From: Golubevia sp. BC0850
Lineage: Eukaryota; Basidiomycota; Exobasidiomycetes; Golubeviales; Golubeviaceae
NCBI GenBank assembly: GCA_012976225.1
Contig: JAAVVG010000002.1
Location: 558,001-622,000 of the forward strand
Reading direction: 5' to 3'
Length of the DNA stretch: 64,000 nt
Shown here: one piece after another, positions 1 through 11,982 of the stretch
Layout: each line of letters opens with the position of its first letter
Numbering within the stretch: position 1 is the first letter of the stretch
The notes under the pieces: generated by a model
The model's database searches: none
What the model was told of the DNA's origin: nothing
The model's input: the letters and a program-made list of their open reading frames with translations, nothing else
Made by a program: the position numbers and the translations under genes

Positions 1-711
1 AGCCAAGACTAGTCTGACCGAGATGAAAGCCTTGATCTGGTAAGCATATCGTGTGAGAGGGATTGAAGGGCGAGGTCAATCAAAACTTCTGAAGAAGATG
101 AGAACAGCAATTCTAACTGTCTGTCTTTTTCTAGATCTCTTGAGATAAGCTCAGAATCAAGTCCTGGTAGCTTATACAGCAGTTCAGAGAAGCTACTTCG
201 TCCCTTGTGACTCTCCAACCTTGCAATCTGCCACATCATCTACTCACCTTTCCTCCACCCAGCAGCTTCACGAGCTCTACGACCCATCTATACTGTAACA
301 AATAAGCCCAAGATCGAATCCCAAATTCAGGAGCATTCTCCCAAGTCTGAAAACTTGGGTCTGACCTAGTGAGATCTTTGGAAGGATAAGAAAGTAAATG
401 TAAAGGTTCCCAATAGTTGAACGTCTCGTCACAGTCCGAGATGATCGAGAACCTTGCTGCTAGAGCTCTTGAAGCAAAGAGTAGAAATAAGGCTATAGGA
501 AAGGAAGGGGTGGAGCTGGGAAGGGAAGAGAGAGGAAAGTTTGGGAGGAAAAGAGCAACACTTGCTTATCAGCTCTTTCTTGCCTTCTAATCTCCTCTCC
601 ATTCTGTTGGCATGCATCCTGTGCAAGGTGATGTCTCACATTTCTGAACTTTCTTGAAGTAGACTCTGCCGCTGCTTTGAAGAAGTCTTGACCATTCTCT
701 TTGGTGGTCAT
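1..711 (-). CDS. ALG9: ALG9-like alpha-1,2-mannosyltransferase, 5' part (runs off the left edge)
   Basis: N-terminal part of an ER dolichol-P-mannose-dependent GT22 mannosyltransferase that adds mannose to the lipid-linked oligosaccharide for N-glycosylation. The key exon (about 248-515, minus strand) encodes a first membrane segment ending FASRALAARF, then SDCDETFNYWEP, FQTWE and FGIRSWAYLLQY, the family signature at the first lumenal loop. A GTGAGT donor at 242-247 leads over a roughly 205-nt intron to a third exon (1-36) reading IKAFISVRLVLA, in phase. The start at 711 gives a hydrophilic leader (MTTKENGQDFF). The first intron is uncertain: acceptor TTCCCAG before 515 is good, but the matching donor near 559 (GTTGCT) is weak, so exon 1 may end elsewhere. 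Family assignment is firm; the exon 1 boundary is not. Confidence 0.82.
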
Positions 712-1067
712 TTACGAAGGGAAGAAAGAGAATAATCGCGTTGCAACTCATGCTCATCATGGCGATATGGCGACCCTATAGTTTCTCACGCCGCTAAAAG
801 GCCCTGGCAAAAGTCGTTACCGAGACAATCTGAAATATTTACAATGAGACCAGCTGGAAAAAAGAAGCGCTGAGATGTACGTTGATTGGAGGGAAAGAGA
901 TTAGAGAAGAAGTCAAACATGTTGTCATTCTTTGACTTTGCATAATGAATTTCAGTTCTTAAATGAATTTGATCTTGCGGGTTTTCTTTGGTTGAGACTT
1001 GACACAACTTCAATGGAGACTTGACATGTATGTTTGACGGATGATAATCTGAGAAACCTCTTCCCCT
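712..1067. other. gene-less stretch between ALG9 and SEC14
   Basis: This is the upstream region of ALG9 and the 3' flank of SEC14, both on the minus strand. I see no open frame with family similarity and no RNA gene. A short minus-strand open frame at 786-1013 has no recognisable features. Confidence 0.5.
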
Positions 1068-3141
1068 TTAAACCTCCAAAGTCTTCAACTTGTCCTCCAC
1101 CTTTCCCTCATCATCTTTCCTATCTTTTTCCAAAAACTCTCTTCCATGTTCTACTTTCCCTATCCCATTCACCTCCCCACTTCCCATTCCACTTCCACCA
1201 ACCACTTGACCTTTTAAATCCACCTCATTTTCAATTCCATCCGCAAGCAATTCAGGTTTCGAATGACTAGGAGCCAATTCCTTAAGTTCCAAATTCTTCC
1301 TCCTTTCCAATTCTTCTTCCTCCTTTTGAAATTTCTCGTTCTCCAAGAATTGAATCCAAGGACCCTCATCTGAGGTTTCGCATCCCCCTTCTTTCGAGTG
1401 TGGACAAGTACAAGTTCCTCCCATGCTTAAAGGTAAATTCTCTGGTTCTACAAATTCTAGTAGAATCGATTGATAATCCGATCCTGCTATGTCAATTTTC
1501 TCGACGGCTGATAGGGAGAGGAAAGAGAATGAAGGGTACAGGGAAAAATCAGATACTGAGAAAGTCAACTCAAGAAACATAACTGACTCACTTCCAACAG
1601 GTAACCATCCTTTCAAAGTTCCCCAAACCGTAGCAAAGATCCAAGGAGCATTGATAATTTGGACTCTTCCACTTAATTCAGGATAGCTAACACGTCCGTC
1701 AAAAAGGAAAGGACAAGAAGTTCAGCAAACCCTGTCAAGCCACCCTCTTCTTGCTTTTGATTACTCACTTAGCATCCAAAATCCCCAACAACCCCTGCAA
1801 TTGATTCTTAAAACTCCAAAAGGTTCCGAGTCCAAGTCCTTCTATATTCAAAATCATGAGATTGTCTTCTATCAAATGACCAGCTACTTCAGTTGAAGCT
1901 CTATACCTATATCGAATGGCCTTCTCTAAAGTCACTGCGAATTCGTTGATGATTCGTTCTGGAGTGGTTTTTTGAAAGACTTGGGTTGTGTTGATGTTGG
2001 CTAGATTTTGGACGAACTGGGAGAAGGAGAGGGCGAGAAAAAAAGTGATTGTAATTTGAGTCAGGGTTGTAAACAATGTGGGTCATGGAGGGAAATGATC
2101 CCCCCGGAGGGGGGAGGCCGAAACTCACAATTGGTCGACCTAATTTATCGGTCTTGTGGAAATCTGTAGAATGAAAAGCAGTCGGTGAAAACTTGGATCA
2201 GTAATAAACAAAAGGAAACTTTTCCTTTTCAAGTTCTTATCAATCTGCTTTAACACTCACACATCCTCCAGCCACTCTTTGCAACCTCTTCCCTCTCTTC
2301 AAACTTCCATTTGCCTTCTCCATCTCCGACTAGAGCATCCAAATTTGTGACTCTCTTCCATTCCAAGGCTTTCAAAAACATTTCCTTAGCAGGTTGAACC
2401 GACCAAGATCTAGCTCGTAGGAATCGTCTGGAGATAAGGAGGTGAGGGCGGTAAGGACGACATCAGATCTATATTGCTTCTACTGACTAAAAGCAATTCG
2501 ATTTGGAATGAAGAGGATGTTCAAGTTCATCTTGAAGAGGTAGAGGTAGATCAGGATGTAGCATTCAGAGATCCGGTAGAGTTCCGTTTCAAGTTCTCGT
2601 CCTTTTCTGGCTTGGAACGTTCCTGCTTCTTCCCCTTCTCGATTCCCATCGGTAACTGTTCCGATATTCAATAGAAACTACTTCTCTATGACAGTAACCT
2701 CCTACAGTACTCACAACAAATGAATCTCCTGTTGTTCCAACTGATCCTGATTCGGATTCAACAACAAAGCACCTTCTCTACTTAATTCACTCATCAGATT
2801 CGCCAAGACTTCCTTCTGAGATGGATTTAGATTTCCTGAATGACCGGGCCTTGGTTTCTGAATGAGATGGTGATTGATAGAGGGAGGTGGAAGAGAGGGT
2901 CAGTGGAGGTAAAGGTAACAAACGTCTTATTACTTATCGATGTTGCATTTGAACTGACCCAATCCTTTCCAACTTTCTCTTCTGCATAACCATCTTGAAC
3001 TGATTTCAAGTTTGATGATGACTTCTTCTTGGAAAGTTGAGATTTGTCTTTGTCTTTTGAAGCGGAAGAGTTTGATTTGATGGAAGCAGCTGAATTGGTT
3101 CGAGATCGAATGTAAGATCCTGGCTTTAACATCGATGACAT
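1068..3141 (-). CDS. SEC14: SEC14 phosphatidylinositol/phosphatidylcholine transfer protein
   Basis: Cytosolic CRAL-TRIO lipid transfer protein that couples phospholipid metabolism to Golgi secretion. Seven exons (3141-2959, 2857-2715, 2427-2261, 2163-2129, 2016-1769, 1686-1592, 1507-1068) splice in phase to 436 aa. Landmarks in order: a Ser/Lys-rich N-terminus (about 1-60), the CRAL-TRIO N segment (GNLNPSQKEVLANL, then LRFLRARSW), FHKTDKLGRPI, TTPERI, AGHLIEDNLMILNIEGLGL, YPELSGRVQIINAPW and the hallmark ENLPLSMGGTC followed by DEGPW. The tail after DEGPW is a charged, probably coiled stretch of about 90 residues, longer than in yeast Sec14. Intron 1 uses a GTCAGT donor. The start lies 171 bp from the ARG3 start on the other strand, so the two probably share a promoter. 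Confidence 0.93.
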
Positions 3142-3312
3142 GGTTGAGCAATGCAGAAAAATGGAAAGGGCTTGAAGAAGATACTGATTCACTTGTTGGA
3201 GGGCGAAGCTGAAGAGAGGGAGACTCGTGACTCTTTCCAGTTGTGCGCACAGCCAAAGCCAATCGATAGAATCTCTTATCTTCTTCCTGTCAATCTTTCA
3301 CATATTTACACA

Positions 3313-4877
3313 ATGATTTCCTCAAGACCTTGTCATCAAATCTTGAAAAGAAGTCTATCAACCACCTCCATTCGAAAACCGCCAACACTTTTAACATTAG
3401 CAGATCTTTCACCTTCACAAATCCATTCAATTCTTTCTTCTGCATCAAATTTGAAGAAATCAGTTAAAGCTTCATCACTTTCACTTCCAAAACATCAAAG
3501 AATCGTTCCAAAGCACAATTCAAATAGATCAGCATTAGAACAAACGTTATTGAATCAGACGATTGCAATCTTATTCTCAAAGAGATCCACTAGAACTAGA
3601 GTAGCAAGTGAATCCTCAATCGCTGCTTTAGGTGGAAACGCTTTGTTTTTAAGTCCATCTGACATTCAATTGGGTGTAAATGAGAGTCTGTATGATACTG
3701 CTAGAGTCGTTAGTAGTATGGTAGATGGTATCATGGCTAGAGTTGGAGGTCATGATGAAATTCAGGTGAGTATAACCAAGGGATAGTGCTTCTGAGTTGG
3801 ACGGGGTCGTCAAGATACCATTGTAGACTTTAAAAGCTAGTTTGACTGCTCAAATAGTTGCCAGTCCGAAGCAATTTTTTTTTATTCAGTAGGAGTCCGT
3901 CCCTCGCCTTCCCTCTCAATCTGACTCGACCCACTCTCCCACTCATCTCCTCTTCTCCTCCCCCCTTCTCCTTCTAGACCCTAGCTGAAAACTCCACCGT
4001 CCCAGTAATCAACGCCCTCTCATCTCGATATCACCCAACTCAAATCCTAGCAGATCTTTTAACCTTACAAGAAACCTATCCATCTCGACCTCTATCCTCT
4101 TTGAAAATCGCCTGGGTTGGAGATTCAAACAACATCTTAAATGACATGTTAGTTTCTTTTCCAAGACTTGGGATCGATTTATCAGTAGCTACTCCTAGAG
4201 GATCTTCTTATGAGAGAGATGATCTGGTTTGGGGAACCATGGAAGATGGATTGAGAGAATTGGGAAATCAAGGTGAAGGAATGAGGAAAGGAAATGTTAG
4301 TTGGAGTAATGATCCTAAGGAAGCTGTAAAGGATGCTGATATCATTGTGACTGATACTTGGTGAGTTTCCAAAAAAAAAGTGGAGAGAGTTCATTTCAAG
4401 ACCCCCTTGAGACGTCTGGTTCTGAACGCGGCTGATTACTTTCTTTCTTCTTCTCTTCTTCTTTACTTCTTCGATTTCTAAAGGATCTCAATGGGTGAAG
4501 AATCAACTAAAGAACAAAGACTTAGAGATTTCAAAGGATTTCAAGTCACTGAAGAATTGGCTAAATTAGGTGGAGCAAAACCTGATTGGAAATTCATGCA
4601 TTGTTTACCTAGGAAATCTGATGAAGTTGACGATGAGGTGAGTGAAATTCCCTCCCCCTTTCGAGGCCTTTCCTTTTCGATTTCCTTGAAACCAATTCCC
4701 AATAGCAAGAATGAAGACCGAGTTTGTTCTTTTGGTTTCTATTGACCTTGTCTCTTTTCTTTTATCGAAAACTAGGTCTTCTATGGTCCAAGATCTATAG
4801 TTTTCCCTGAAGCTGAAAATAGGAAATGGACTATTATGGCACTGTTTGATAGAATGTTTGGAAGGTGGGAACTTTGA
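3313..4877 (+). CDS. ARG3: ornithine carbamoyltransferase, mitochondrial
   Basis: Makes citrulline from ornithine and carbamoyl phosphate in arginine biosynthesis. Four exons (3313-3765, 3978-4360, 4484-4637, 4776-4877) give 363 aa. The carbamoyl phosphate loop reads SKRSTRTR, the second signature is [11 protein letters not shown], followed by [10 protein letters not shown], then HCLPRK with the catalytic Cys, and the C-terminal [12 protein letters not shown]. The N-terminus ([19 protein letters not shown]) is basic and Ser-rich with no acidic residue, as in a matrix-targeting presequence, which suggests mitochondrial location as in most fungi other than Saccharomyces. Length is normal for the family. 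It is transcribed away from SEC14 across a 171-bp gap. Confidence 0.96.
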
Positions 4878-5169
4878 ACTTATGTCAACTGAAATGTGTC
4901 AAAATCAAAATCAAAAAGGAGGTTAATAACCTAAACCTAAGAAATACTTGTTCTTCCCCTCTTGCTCTTTCTTATTTGTTTACCTCTCTGTTTTTTCCCT
5001 TTGTAATGGCTTATAGAGATTCCTTCGACTCAACCAACAAAACAAAAAAGAAGCATCAATGAAGTTTTCCTGCCTTTCAAGGTTCTCTTGGAAAAGGATT
5101 GCCTCAATTTTGATTACGAACGAGAACTGAATAAAATACAAATGATCAACCCAAACGATTCTCATGATC

Positions 5170-7684
5170 TCATTCTGCCATTTCAACATCTCCAGCCATC
5201 TCGTTCGACCCTTCGTCTCCAACATCAATCCAAATGGTATTCTCATCCTCTTCTTCACTTTCATCTTCCGATCCATCACTTTCATCATCATTGGAACCAA
5301 GGGTTTGATCGAAAAGCCTTCTGTCTTCATCTCCCCTAATGAGCTCGTCAAACAAAGAAATGCAAGTCTCATCACCTTTATGACCGTTTTTGATTAAAGA
5401 AAGTAAATGATGTTGATAGTGAGTTAAATCTCCTTCTGAATCTTCATGGTCTTGCTCATTTCTGCCATGAGAATCCTCCACTATGCCTTCTTCAGGGCTT
5501 CCAACTCTATCATCCCCTTCCTCTCCTTCACTATCGCTTGTATCTTCTAATGATTCAACCATAGCTCTAGCTAAAGCTTCATTGTTTCTCCTTCTATTTC
5601 TACGTCTAGTTTCTATGAAATCCTTCCAAGTTTTCTTGTCTCGACCACTTGGAATCGTGTCTCCTTTTCCAAAGGGAACGCAAGAATAAATTCTGACCAA
5701 TCTTTCAACTCCAGAAGTAGCGATGAAAGGAAGAGTAGGATGACACTGTACTGAATTGGTGATCGACTTTGATCCTTCAAGAGTAAAATGAGGAGTAGAG
5801 ATTTCTGTAGGTAAAACTGAATAGAAATGCTGCATCTGGTGCTGAGGATAGGTTCTGGATCCGTTTGAATGGTGAACATAGTCTATTCGAAGAACATAGA
5901 AGATAGGCGAAAAGGAAGTCTCAGCAAATTTCGAACCGCTTCTGAAGCGGCAAATTGCTCTCAAGGCCAGTCTACAAAACGCTTGAAACTCACGAATGTC
6001 ATCTCTGCCGCCATCTATCGTCGACATCAGCAGTTCTCTCCACTCTTTAACCTCTCTCATCTCCTTCAGAGTCTCCGCTTCCGGAATCTTCCATCCATAA
6101 CCTCTGAAGTCGTCAGATCCAGCAGCGTAAAAGATTTCGTCTCCCCACCGAGCGAACGAACCATGTTTGATGGTACAGCTTGAATGATAACCACCTGTAG
6201 TAGGCTGAACTGACTCTTTGGGTGAAGTGCTGAAATGAGGAGATTGACTTGAAGTAGAGAGGACAGCCAAAGGCAAAGGATCTCCGATTGAGTAAATGGT
6301 TGGCTTGAAAAGACTGACACTGGTGCAAAACATTTTACCCTCTACATCCCAAGCTAAGGATGATACTTCAGCTTTGGTAGAAAGTAATTCAGTCTTGCTT
6401 GGTTGATAGTTTTGAAGAACACTTGCATATTCAACAAGTGCTTCTGATCTTTGAATCGGTTGATTTGAAGAACTGAAGAACGTTCGAAGATCGTAGAGGC
6501 AAACCGTTCCATTGATAGCAGAAGCAGTACTAGCTGCGAAAGTGTTCCCATCACTCTTATTAGGACAGAACAAACTTGATGAGAAACTAGCTCTTGCCTC
6601 CCTTTGGCCAACTGTCTTTCCAATTGGAGATTTAGAAGCTCTGAAATCAGTCAAGAAGATGTCTCCAGAATCTGAACAGCTCATGACCAAAGATGAGTTT
6701 GTTGGATGGGCTGAAACTTCTTTGACTGAATCTGAATGAGTAGTGATGGAAGTTGGTAATAAAGGTTGCCTTCTTGGGGTAGGGAAACCTCGATCTGGTC
6801 CTGTGTGAGATCTCTTGGAGGTTCTTGCAAGAAATGTCTTCTGACTTAATGACTCGTTGTTGGAGAATAGAGGCGGAGATGAAGGTAGAGATGATTGAGA
6901 GACATCGTAACAAAGTACTTTGTCGTCGTTTCCTCCACTAAATAGACGTTCTCCATCACAGCTCCAGGAAAGTGAGAAGATGTTGGACTGGTGACCGACC
7001 AGGTGAATCAAAGGTCTTGCTTCTCCCGAATCGATATCAGCTAAGACGTCCCTGATGTGTATCCTTCTATCTGCGAGTTAGATAAGAGCGGAAGGTCAGA
7101 AGCCAAGTGACAGAGTTGGGAATTGAATGTAACTCACCATCCCCACCCGAAGCTAGGTAGCGACCTTGACCCGGAGAGAAAGCCAAAGCATTCACGCAAG
7201 ATTCATGACCATCCAAAGGACTGGAAAAAGAAGCACAGCGTCCGATAAGTCTCAATTATCCCTCATTTCCTTATCACACCTTTTCGTTTTCAATCTATCT
7301 GGTCACTCACCGCACGTACTCGAACCTATTCCTCTCCACTGTATCTCCAACTAGTCTTTGCTTCATTCTGATCCCAGAAGCCACAGAGGAGTTGAAGCCC
7401 AATCTTGATTTGGAAGTTGAGAAGGCTGAGGTCCATTTGATCTCTGGCTCTGGATCTGGATATAAGGCTCTCTCGTCCAACTGCATGTGCTCAAGAGTCA
7501 TCTTTGAGCTCTGAGAAAAACTCTCTTCGTTATTTTCCTCCATCCTGAGTTTTGTTTGAGGAGGTTCGAGTTCGGAATAGTGATGACTAGAACTTGACCT
7601 CTTTCTGAAGGCAGAGTTAGAGTTGATTGTCGAGCTCTGGTCTGATTGAGTTGAGGTTTGCTCTTGTCTATCTTCTGAGCTCAT
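5170..7684 (-). CDS. DCAF5-like WD40 repeat protein (putative CUL4-DDB1 substrate receptor)
   Basis: Three exons (7684-7311, 7220-7138, 7070-5170) encode 785 aa. After a Ser-rich N-terminus of about 115 residues come WD40 repeats: GHESCVNALAFSP with YLASGGDDRRIHIRD, then GHQSNIFSLSWS with LFSGGNDDKVLCYDVS, matching the first two repeats of DCAF5/DCAF6/DCAF8 proteins. Further repeats are weaker. The segment SITNSVQCHPTLPFIATSG, followed by a VRIY strand, is the characteristic last repeat of this group. The C-terminus is strongly acidic (EDTSDSEGEEGDD; many D/E runs after about 640). Metazoan relatives are receptors of CRL4 ubiquitin ligases; that role here is inferred. The gene is divergent from EMC8 with 134 bp between starts. 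Confidence 0.85.
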
Positions 7685-7818
7685 CCTTGAAGTCTTGTTT
7701 GAGTCTTAAGACTCATTTGAGAGGGATTGTTTGAACTTCAATCAAGTGTTGTGTGGTTTCGAGGCAACCTGGAAGCAGGCTGCAACTTCTTCTGAACACC
7801 AATCAACTCCTCAACGTC

Positions 7819-8890
7819 ATGAGCGATTCGATTACGATTACACCCTCAGCTTATTCACTTTTGATCCTTCATGCTTCAAAGCATCCTTCAAATTCAATCC
7901 TGGGTCTCTTAGTAGGCAGAGTCACTTCCAATGCCATTCAAGTCGAATCTGTCGTTCCGCTACTCCACCATCACACCTCTCTCGGAACGATGTCACAGGT
8001 TGCGTCCTCTCTAGTGCAGGCCCATCTGAACAGCAAGGCTGGAGCGGAGAAGCAGCAGATCTTGGGAGCTTATCAGGGCAATGCTAATAAAGACGATAAA
8101 GATCCAAATGGTTCTACCAAGGCTTTGGTGGGAAGAATCGCTCAATTGAGTGGGTTGAAGAAAGGGCTGTTGCTCGTTGTGAGTAGTTAAGAGAAGGAAG
8201 TCAGGAATCTTTGATTCAGAGCCATGGTATAGGAGACTTGGGTTGAGGGGAGGGGCAGGATCTAGGTCTAATCGTAGAAGTTGTCAAGATCCTCAAAGGA
8301 CATATTTCAATCTCTGTGGATTTACTTCCAAGCCCGGCCCTCATGTAGCTTGCGTAAAGATCAATCGGCTCAGGGAAGATACTGACGAGAGGGAAGATAC
8401 TGACGAGAAATGACATCTATCCATCTCCTCTCCTCCCTGCAGATTCAATCGCACCTTCTGCTCTCCCCCACTTCGCTATCTCTTTCCTCCTTCCTAGTCT
8501 CTCCAGCAAATTCTTCTTCCAACTCTACATCTCTCGCAACTCAATCGACGCAGAGTCAAGATTCCGCAAGTCTTCCAATTCTTTCGTTCCCGTCCACAAC
8601 TTCTCTGCCCTCCTCTTCTCTGTCTCTAGATTCTTCAATGAACTTAGAGACTTTGGTGACACAGCTGGGAAAAGATGTTAAAGCTGGAAAGGGATTGAAA
8701 GTAGTTGATTTCGATGGTAAGTGCAAAGTCAAAGAGATGAACTAGCCACCTAGCGTTGAGAGTGTTTCTCGAAATAGATCAGGAGCACTGACGAAGTTCC
8801 GTTCCTCTTCGACTCCTGACAGAGCATCTTGAAGATACTTCGTTAGACTGGTTCAACAACAAGGAGGTCCTTCAAAGTATAGGCCTCTGA
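7819..8890 (+). CDS. EMC8: ER membrane protein complex subunit 8/9
   Basis: Soluble cytosolic subunit of the EMC insertase with an inactive MPN/JAMM-like fold. Three exons (7819-8178, 8443-8716, 8823-8890) give 233 aa. The N-terminus has the family pattern SITITPSAYSLLILHASKHP with NSILGLLVGR, then VVPLLHHHTSLGTM; no metalloprotease JAMM motif is present, as expected. The C-terminus (GKGLKVVDFD, EHLEDTSLDW, a stretch beginning FNNKEVL) also matches EMC8/9. A Ser/Thr-rich insertion (about residues 130-185) separates the two conserved parts and is larger than usual. Intron 1 is 264 nt, so a small unrecognised exon inside it cannot be excluded. Confidence 0.82.
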
Positions 8891-9182
8891 AGATACCAAA
8901 CGAAGAAGAAATAATTCAGTCATTGTGTAAACATAGATGAAATTTGAGATCATACTTTGAATGCATGTGTACAGATCTTCCACAGCATCTATCTTTGAGT
9001 GAATCTGAGTTTTAACATTTCGCAAGCTTCAAGCCATTGCCAGGAGGTGATTGAAGAGACGAGTGCCTCGAACCCGAATCTCTCTTCTCTCTTCTCTCTT
9101 CCCTCAGGACTCTCGGGTCAGATTCTGGACTAGCGAAGATGTTATATTACAGATGAATGAATAGCAAATAAAAGAAATAAAT

Positions 9183-10130
9183 CTATACGGGTGGTTTAAG
9201 TGGACCAAAGGAAGGTCGTCTAACTTCTTGATGAACATCTCCTCTCGCTAAAGCTTGTGCTTGAGCGATTTTTTGAGGGTTGCGACCTTCTTCCGAACCA
9301 TCGTAAGTAATCGGGACATCCAGTCCGACTCTTCTGGCTGTAGCTCGGACTCGCTCTTCTTCTGTCATTCCGTGAGCTGGATTGTACCTGTTGGAAGAAA
9401 GGAGAAAGAATAAGAAAGATCAACTCTCAAGCGAAGTTCTTTCCGAGCAAATCCAAATCTCGATTCTCCGAGAAAAGAAATTGAATGAAGCTCACCTTAG
9501 AAGCAGTTCCTGTCGCGAGTAAGGGGGAGAAGGAGGAATGGGAAGGTTCATGAGGAATTCAGTCAGCGTGCTCGTCATCAAGTCAAGCTTCCATTTAGAG
9601 CTAATCCAGCAAGTATGCTTCATTTGAATATGACAGATTAGAGCGATTTGAATGTCTTCAAGTTGCGCTCTCTAGGAGACCTTCATGAGGCCTTCAAGAT
9701 CTACTCTATCTTCCACTCCTCCGTTTCCTTCCTTTTGCGTCTCCGATGTCTTGGTCAACTCACCTCGTGTACCCTCTTATTCCTCAAAAAGATCTCTAGG
9801 TTCTCCATCTCGACTCTCTTCCTCGACCTAACCTCCTTCTTCAGAGGTTCCTTTCCTTCAAGAGCAGTTGGAGCTGCTTTCAGCTGGACAGGTTTGGTGT
9901 CCAGAGGTTTCGAGGCATATAGATTTCTTAGATGGGCTGAGATTTGAGACGTTCGACGCTCTGAATGCGACCTCGATTTGAGAGCCTGGAAGAAAGGAGG
10001 AGAGGGAAGGTGAGTAGGGAAGAAGGATGGGAGTGACCTGAAGCTGTCAGCTCCGACTCACATTCCTGTTTAATTCCCTAACTAGTGAACGATAGAGAGA
10101 CTTGGAAGCCGAACTTGTCGTTGAAGCCAT
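9183..10130 (-). CDS. FMC1: FMC1-like mitochondrial ATP synthase F1 assembly factor (LYR family)
   Basis: Four exons (10130-10062, 9985-9764, 9587-9496, 9387-9183) give 195 aa. The N-terminus holds an LYR motif (SLYRSLVRELNRN), and the C-terminus has the FMC1 signature: SRQELLLRYNPAHGMTEEER followed by ARRVGLDVP, close to the C-terminal end of yeast Fmc1 as I recall it (YNPGNKLTQDEK, VVGLDVP). Fmc1 stabilises the Atp12 chaperone for F1 assembly in the matrix. The third exon is placed by phase and the AG at 9588-9589; its donor is GTGAGC. The tail after the signature (about 30 residues ending GPLKPPV) is an extension. It is divergent from the next gene with 169 bp between starts. Confidence 0.82.
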
Positions 10131-10299
10131 GACTTTTAAATTAGTTATGGGTGATTTCAGGAAGAAGATAGGCTCAGATAATCTTCATGAGGCGGCTCGA
10201 GGCTCACGTGGATCGAGCTCACTTCGAGAGGCGGACTCAAACTTCTTCACCTCCTTGAACCTGATTCGGATTCGGATTGGAAAATCTGATCGAAGATCG

Positions 10300-11982
10300 A
10301 TGTCTTCTAGAGAAAGGATACTCGCAGCTTCTCAACGGGTCAGTCTTACCTTCTTTCCGGTAGCTCTCTCTCTTGGCCAAGATTCTGCTCCACCAACATG
10401 CCCCTATCTAACTCTACTTCTTTCCTTTCCAGCATATCCAACTGACTCAACAGATAGCTCCGGTCTCTTCCTCACCAGAAGAGCTCATCAGAAATCAAGA
10501 TTTCATCTTTCAAACTTCTGGAAAACTCGCAGCCAGGAAGAATATACTGAAAAGCTTGGAAATCGCTTCGGAAAGGCTGTATCAAGAATACAAGGCTCAT
10601 GAATCTTCTTTTGGTAAAAGGTTATTGATGAAAACTGGGGTTGGAAGTGGTTCGAGAGCTAAGAAGATGGAGGAAAGTAAGAAGAAATGGGAGGAGGTCA
10701 GTATGCAATGCTCTTTGCTTTCGACAGAGACCAACTCATTGACCTTTGAATCCGCCCTCGTCTGAATCGCATTCCCTCACTTCCGAGTCACAGGCCAGAC
10801 TGAGAGAGCAGGAAGAACAGGAGACTATCTCAAAGCTGGAGGTTCAGCTGTTCGAGGCGCAAGAACGAGTGAGTGCGTTCGAGACTTCGAGACCACTCAT
10901 CAAACCTCTTGTCTGACAACAAATGCTCTTCAAATCAACTTTTTCCATACTAGGACTCGAGACTGAAAGTCCAAAAGGCAGAATTCGAAAGTCTCGGGGC
11001 TCAATTGGATGAGCTGAACAACTCGTTGTTTCAAGAATCTGGAGAGTTCCCAATTCAGGATGCTGCCTCCTCCGATGTCAAGGTTCTAGTGGCTCTTTCT
11101 GTCCTACTCCAAGCTGAATCGGCCAGAGAGAAGCGGGCAAGGGAGAAAGTAGCCAAAGCGTGAGACAAACATTTCCTCGCCGACTCTTCGACCTCCTCTG
11201 ATCTCCAGTTCTCTCTTTTCTTGTCCCTTGACAACAGAATTCCTTCGATAGAGTCGGCCACCAAAGACCTTCAGAAAGCTCTTGGAATCTCAGTAGACTC
11301 AGGTGTTCCGACCAATCAGAAATATACGAAACAAGTTTTCTCTGGAGCTGGAGCCAACACGACCTCGAAAGGAGCTGCACCTCTTATTCTGAACGCCAAG
11401 ACTCATTCTGGACGAGCTCATACCCTGTGGGCAGAAGCTAGAGGGACTCAGAGTCTCGTCAAGTCGCTGCTGCCACTCGAGATAATCGAAAGCTATCTAC
11501 TTCCTGGGAAAGGAAGTCCTAGAGCAGTCGACGAACGTGTAAGTCAATTTGATACTTATCTAGCATTTGGAAGTCTTTGTTGAAAGCTTTCTTCTCTTCT
11601 CCGCTCACAGGGTCTTCACTCTTCACTGGAGAGATCTTACGCTCAAGGCAGAGCCAACGTTTCTCACTCAAAGTCGGAACTCTCCAGCTCAAAGAGTAGG
11701 TCCCAATTCTTCCAGCAACGATCTCAACTCCTCAAGAAGCAACTTCTAGAATCTAGAAACTCGCTGAACAGAGTTCGGAGTGCGATCGTCAATGATATCG
11801 CTCATGGAGGAGATGGGAAAGGTCTGAAGCAAGAAGATCTCACTCCCAATTCAAGCTTGGATAAGGATCAAGTCAAATTTAAAGCTCTTGAAGCTTTAAG
11901 AGAAATTATGAGAGAGGTTCAAGCTGATGATACTGACGAGTTTGAAGAGTTGCCGGGTTATCACTATTGGCCTGGAACCTAG
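10300..11982 (+). CDS. unrecognised coiled-coil protein
   Basis: I do not recognise a family. Six exons (10300-10338, 10433-10696, 10794-10868, 10954-11159, 11238-11538, 11611-11982) splice in phase to 418 aa. Residues about 14-190 are rich in Lys, Glu, Gln and Leu with heptad-like spacing (ARLREQEEQETISKLEVQ; LKVQKAEFESLGAQLDELNN), so a long coiled coil is likely. A middle segment (about 195-290: KTHSGRAHTLWAEARG, LLPLEIIESYLLPG) looks folded, and the C-terminus has another helical stretch (SQLLKKQLLESRNSLNRV) and ends GYHYWPGT. There is no signal peptide or membrane segment. A structural role, for example in spindle, kinetochore or trafficking complexes, would be a guess. Introns 1 and 2 both use GTCAGT donors. 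Confidence 0.8.

Noticed and set aside
1034-1270. Plus-strand Pro/Phe/His-rich open frame
   Set aside because: Antisense shadow of the SEC14 C-terminal exon.
9648-9947. Plus-strand open frame of 99 codons
   Set aside because: Antisense shadow of FMC1 exon 2, which carries in-phase splice sites and family similarity.
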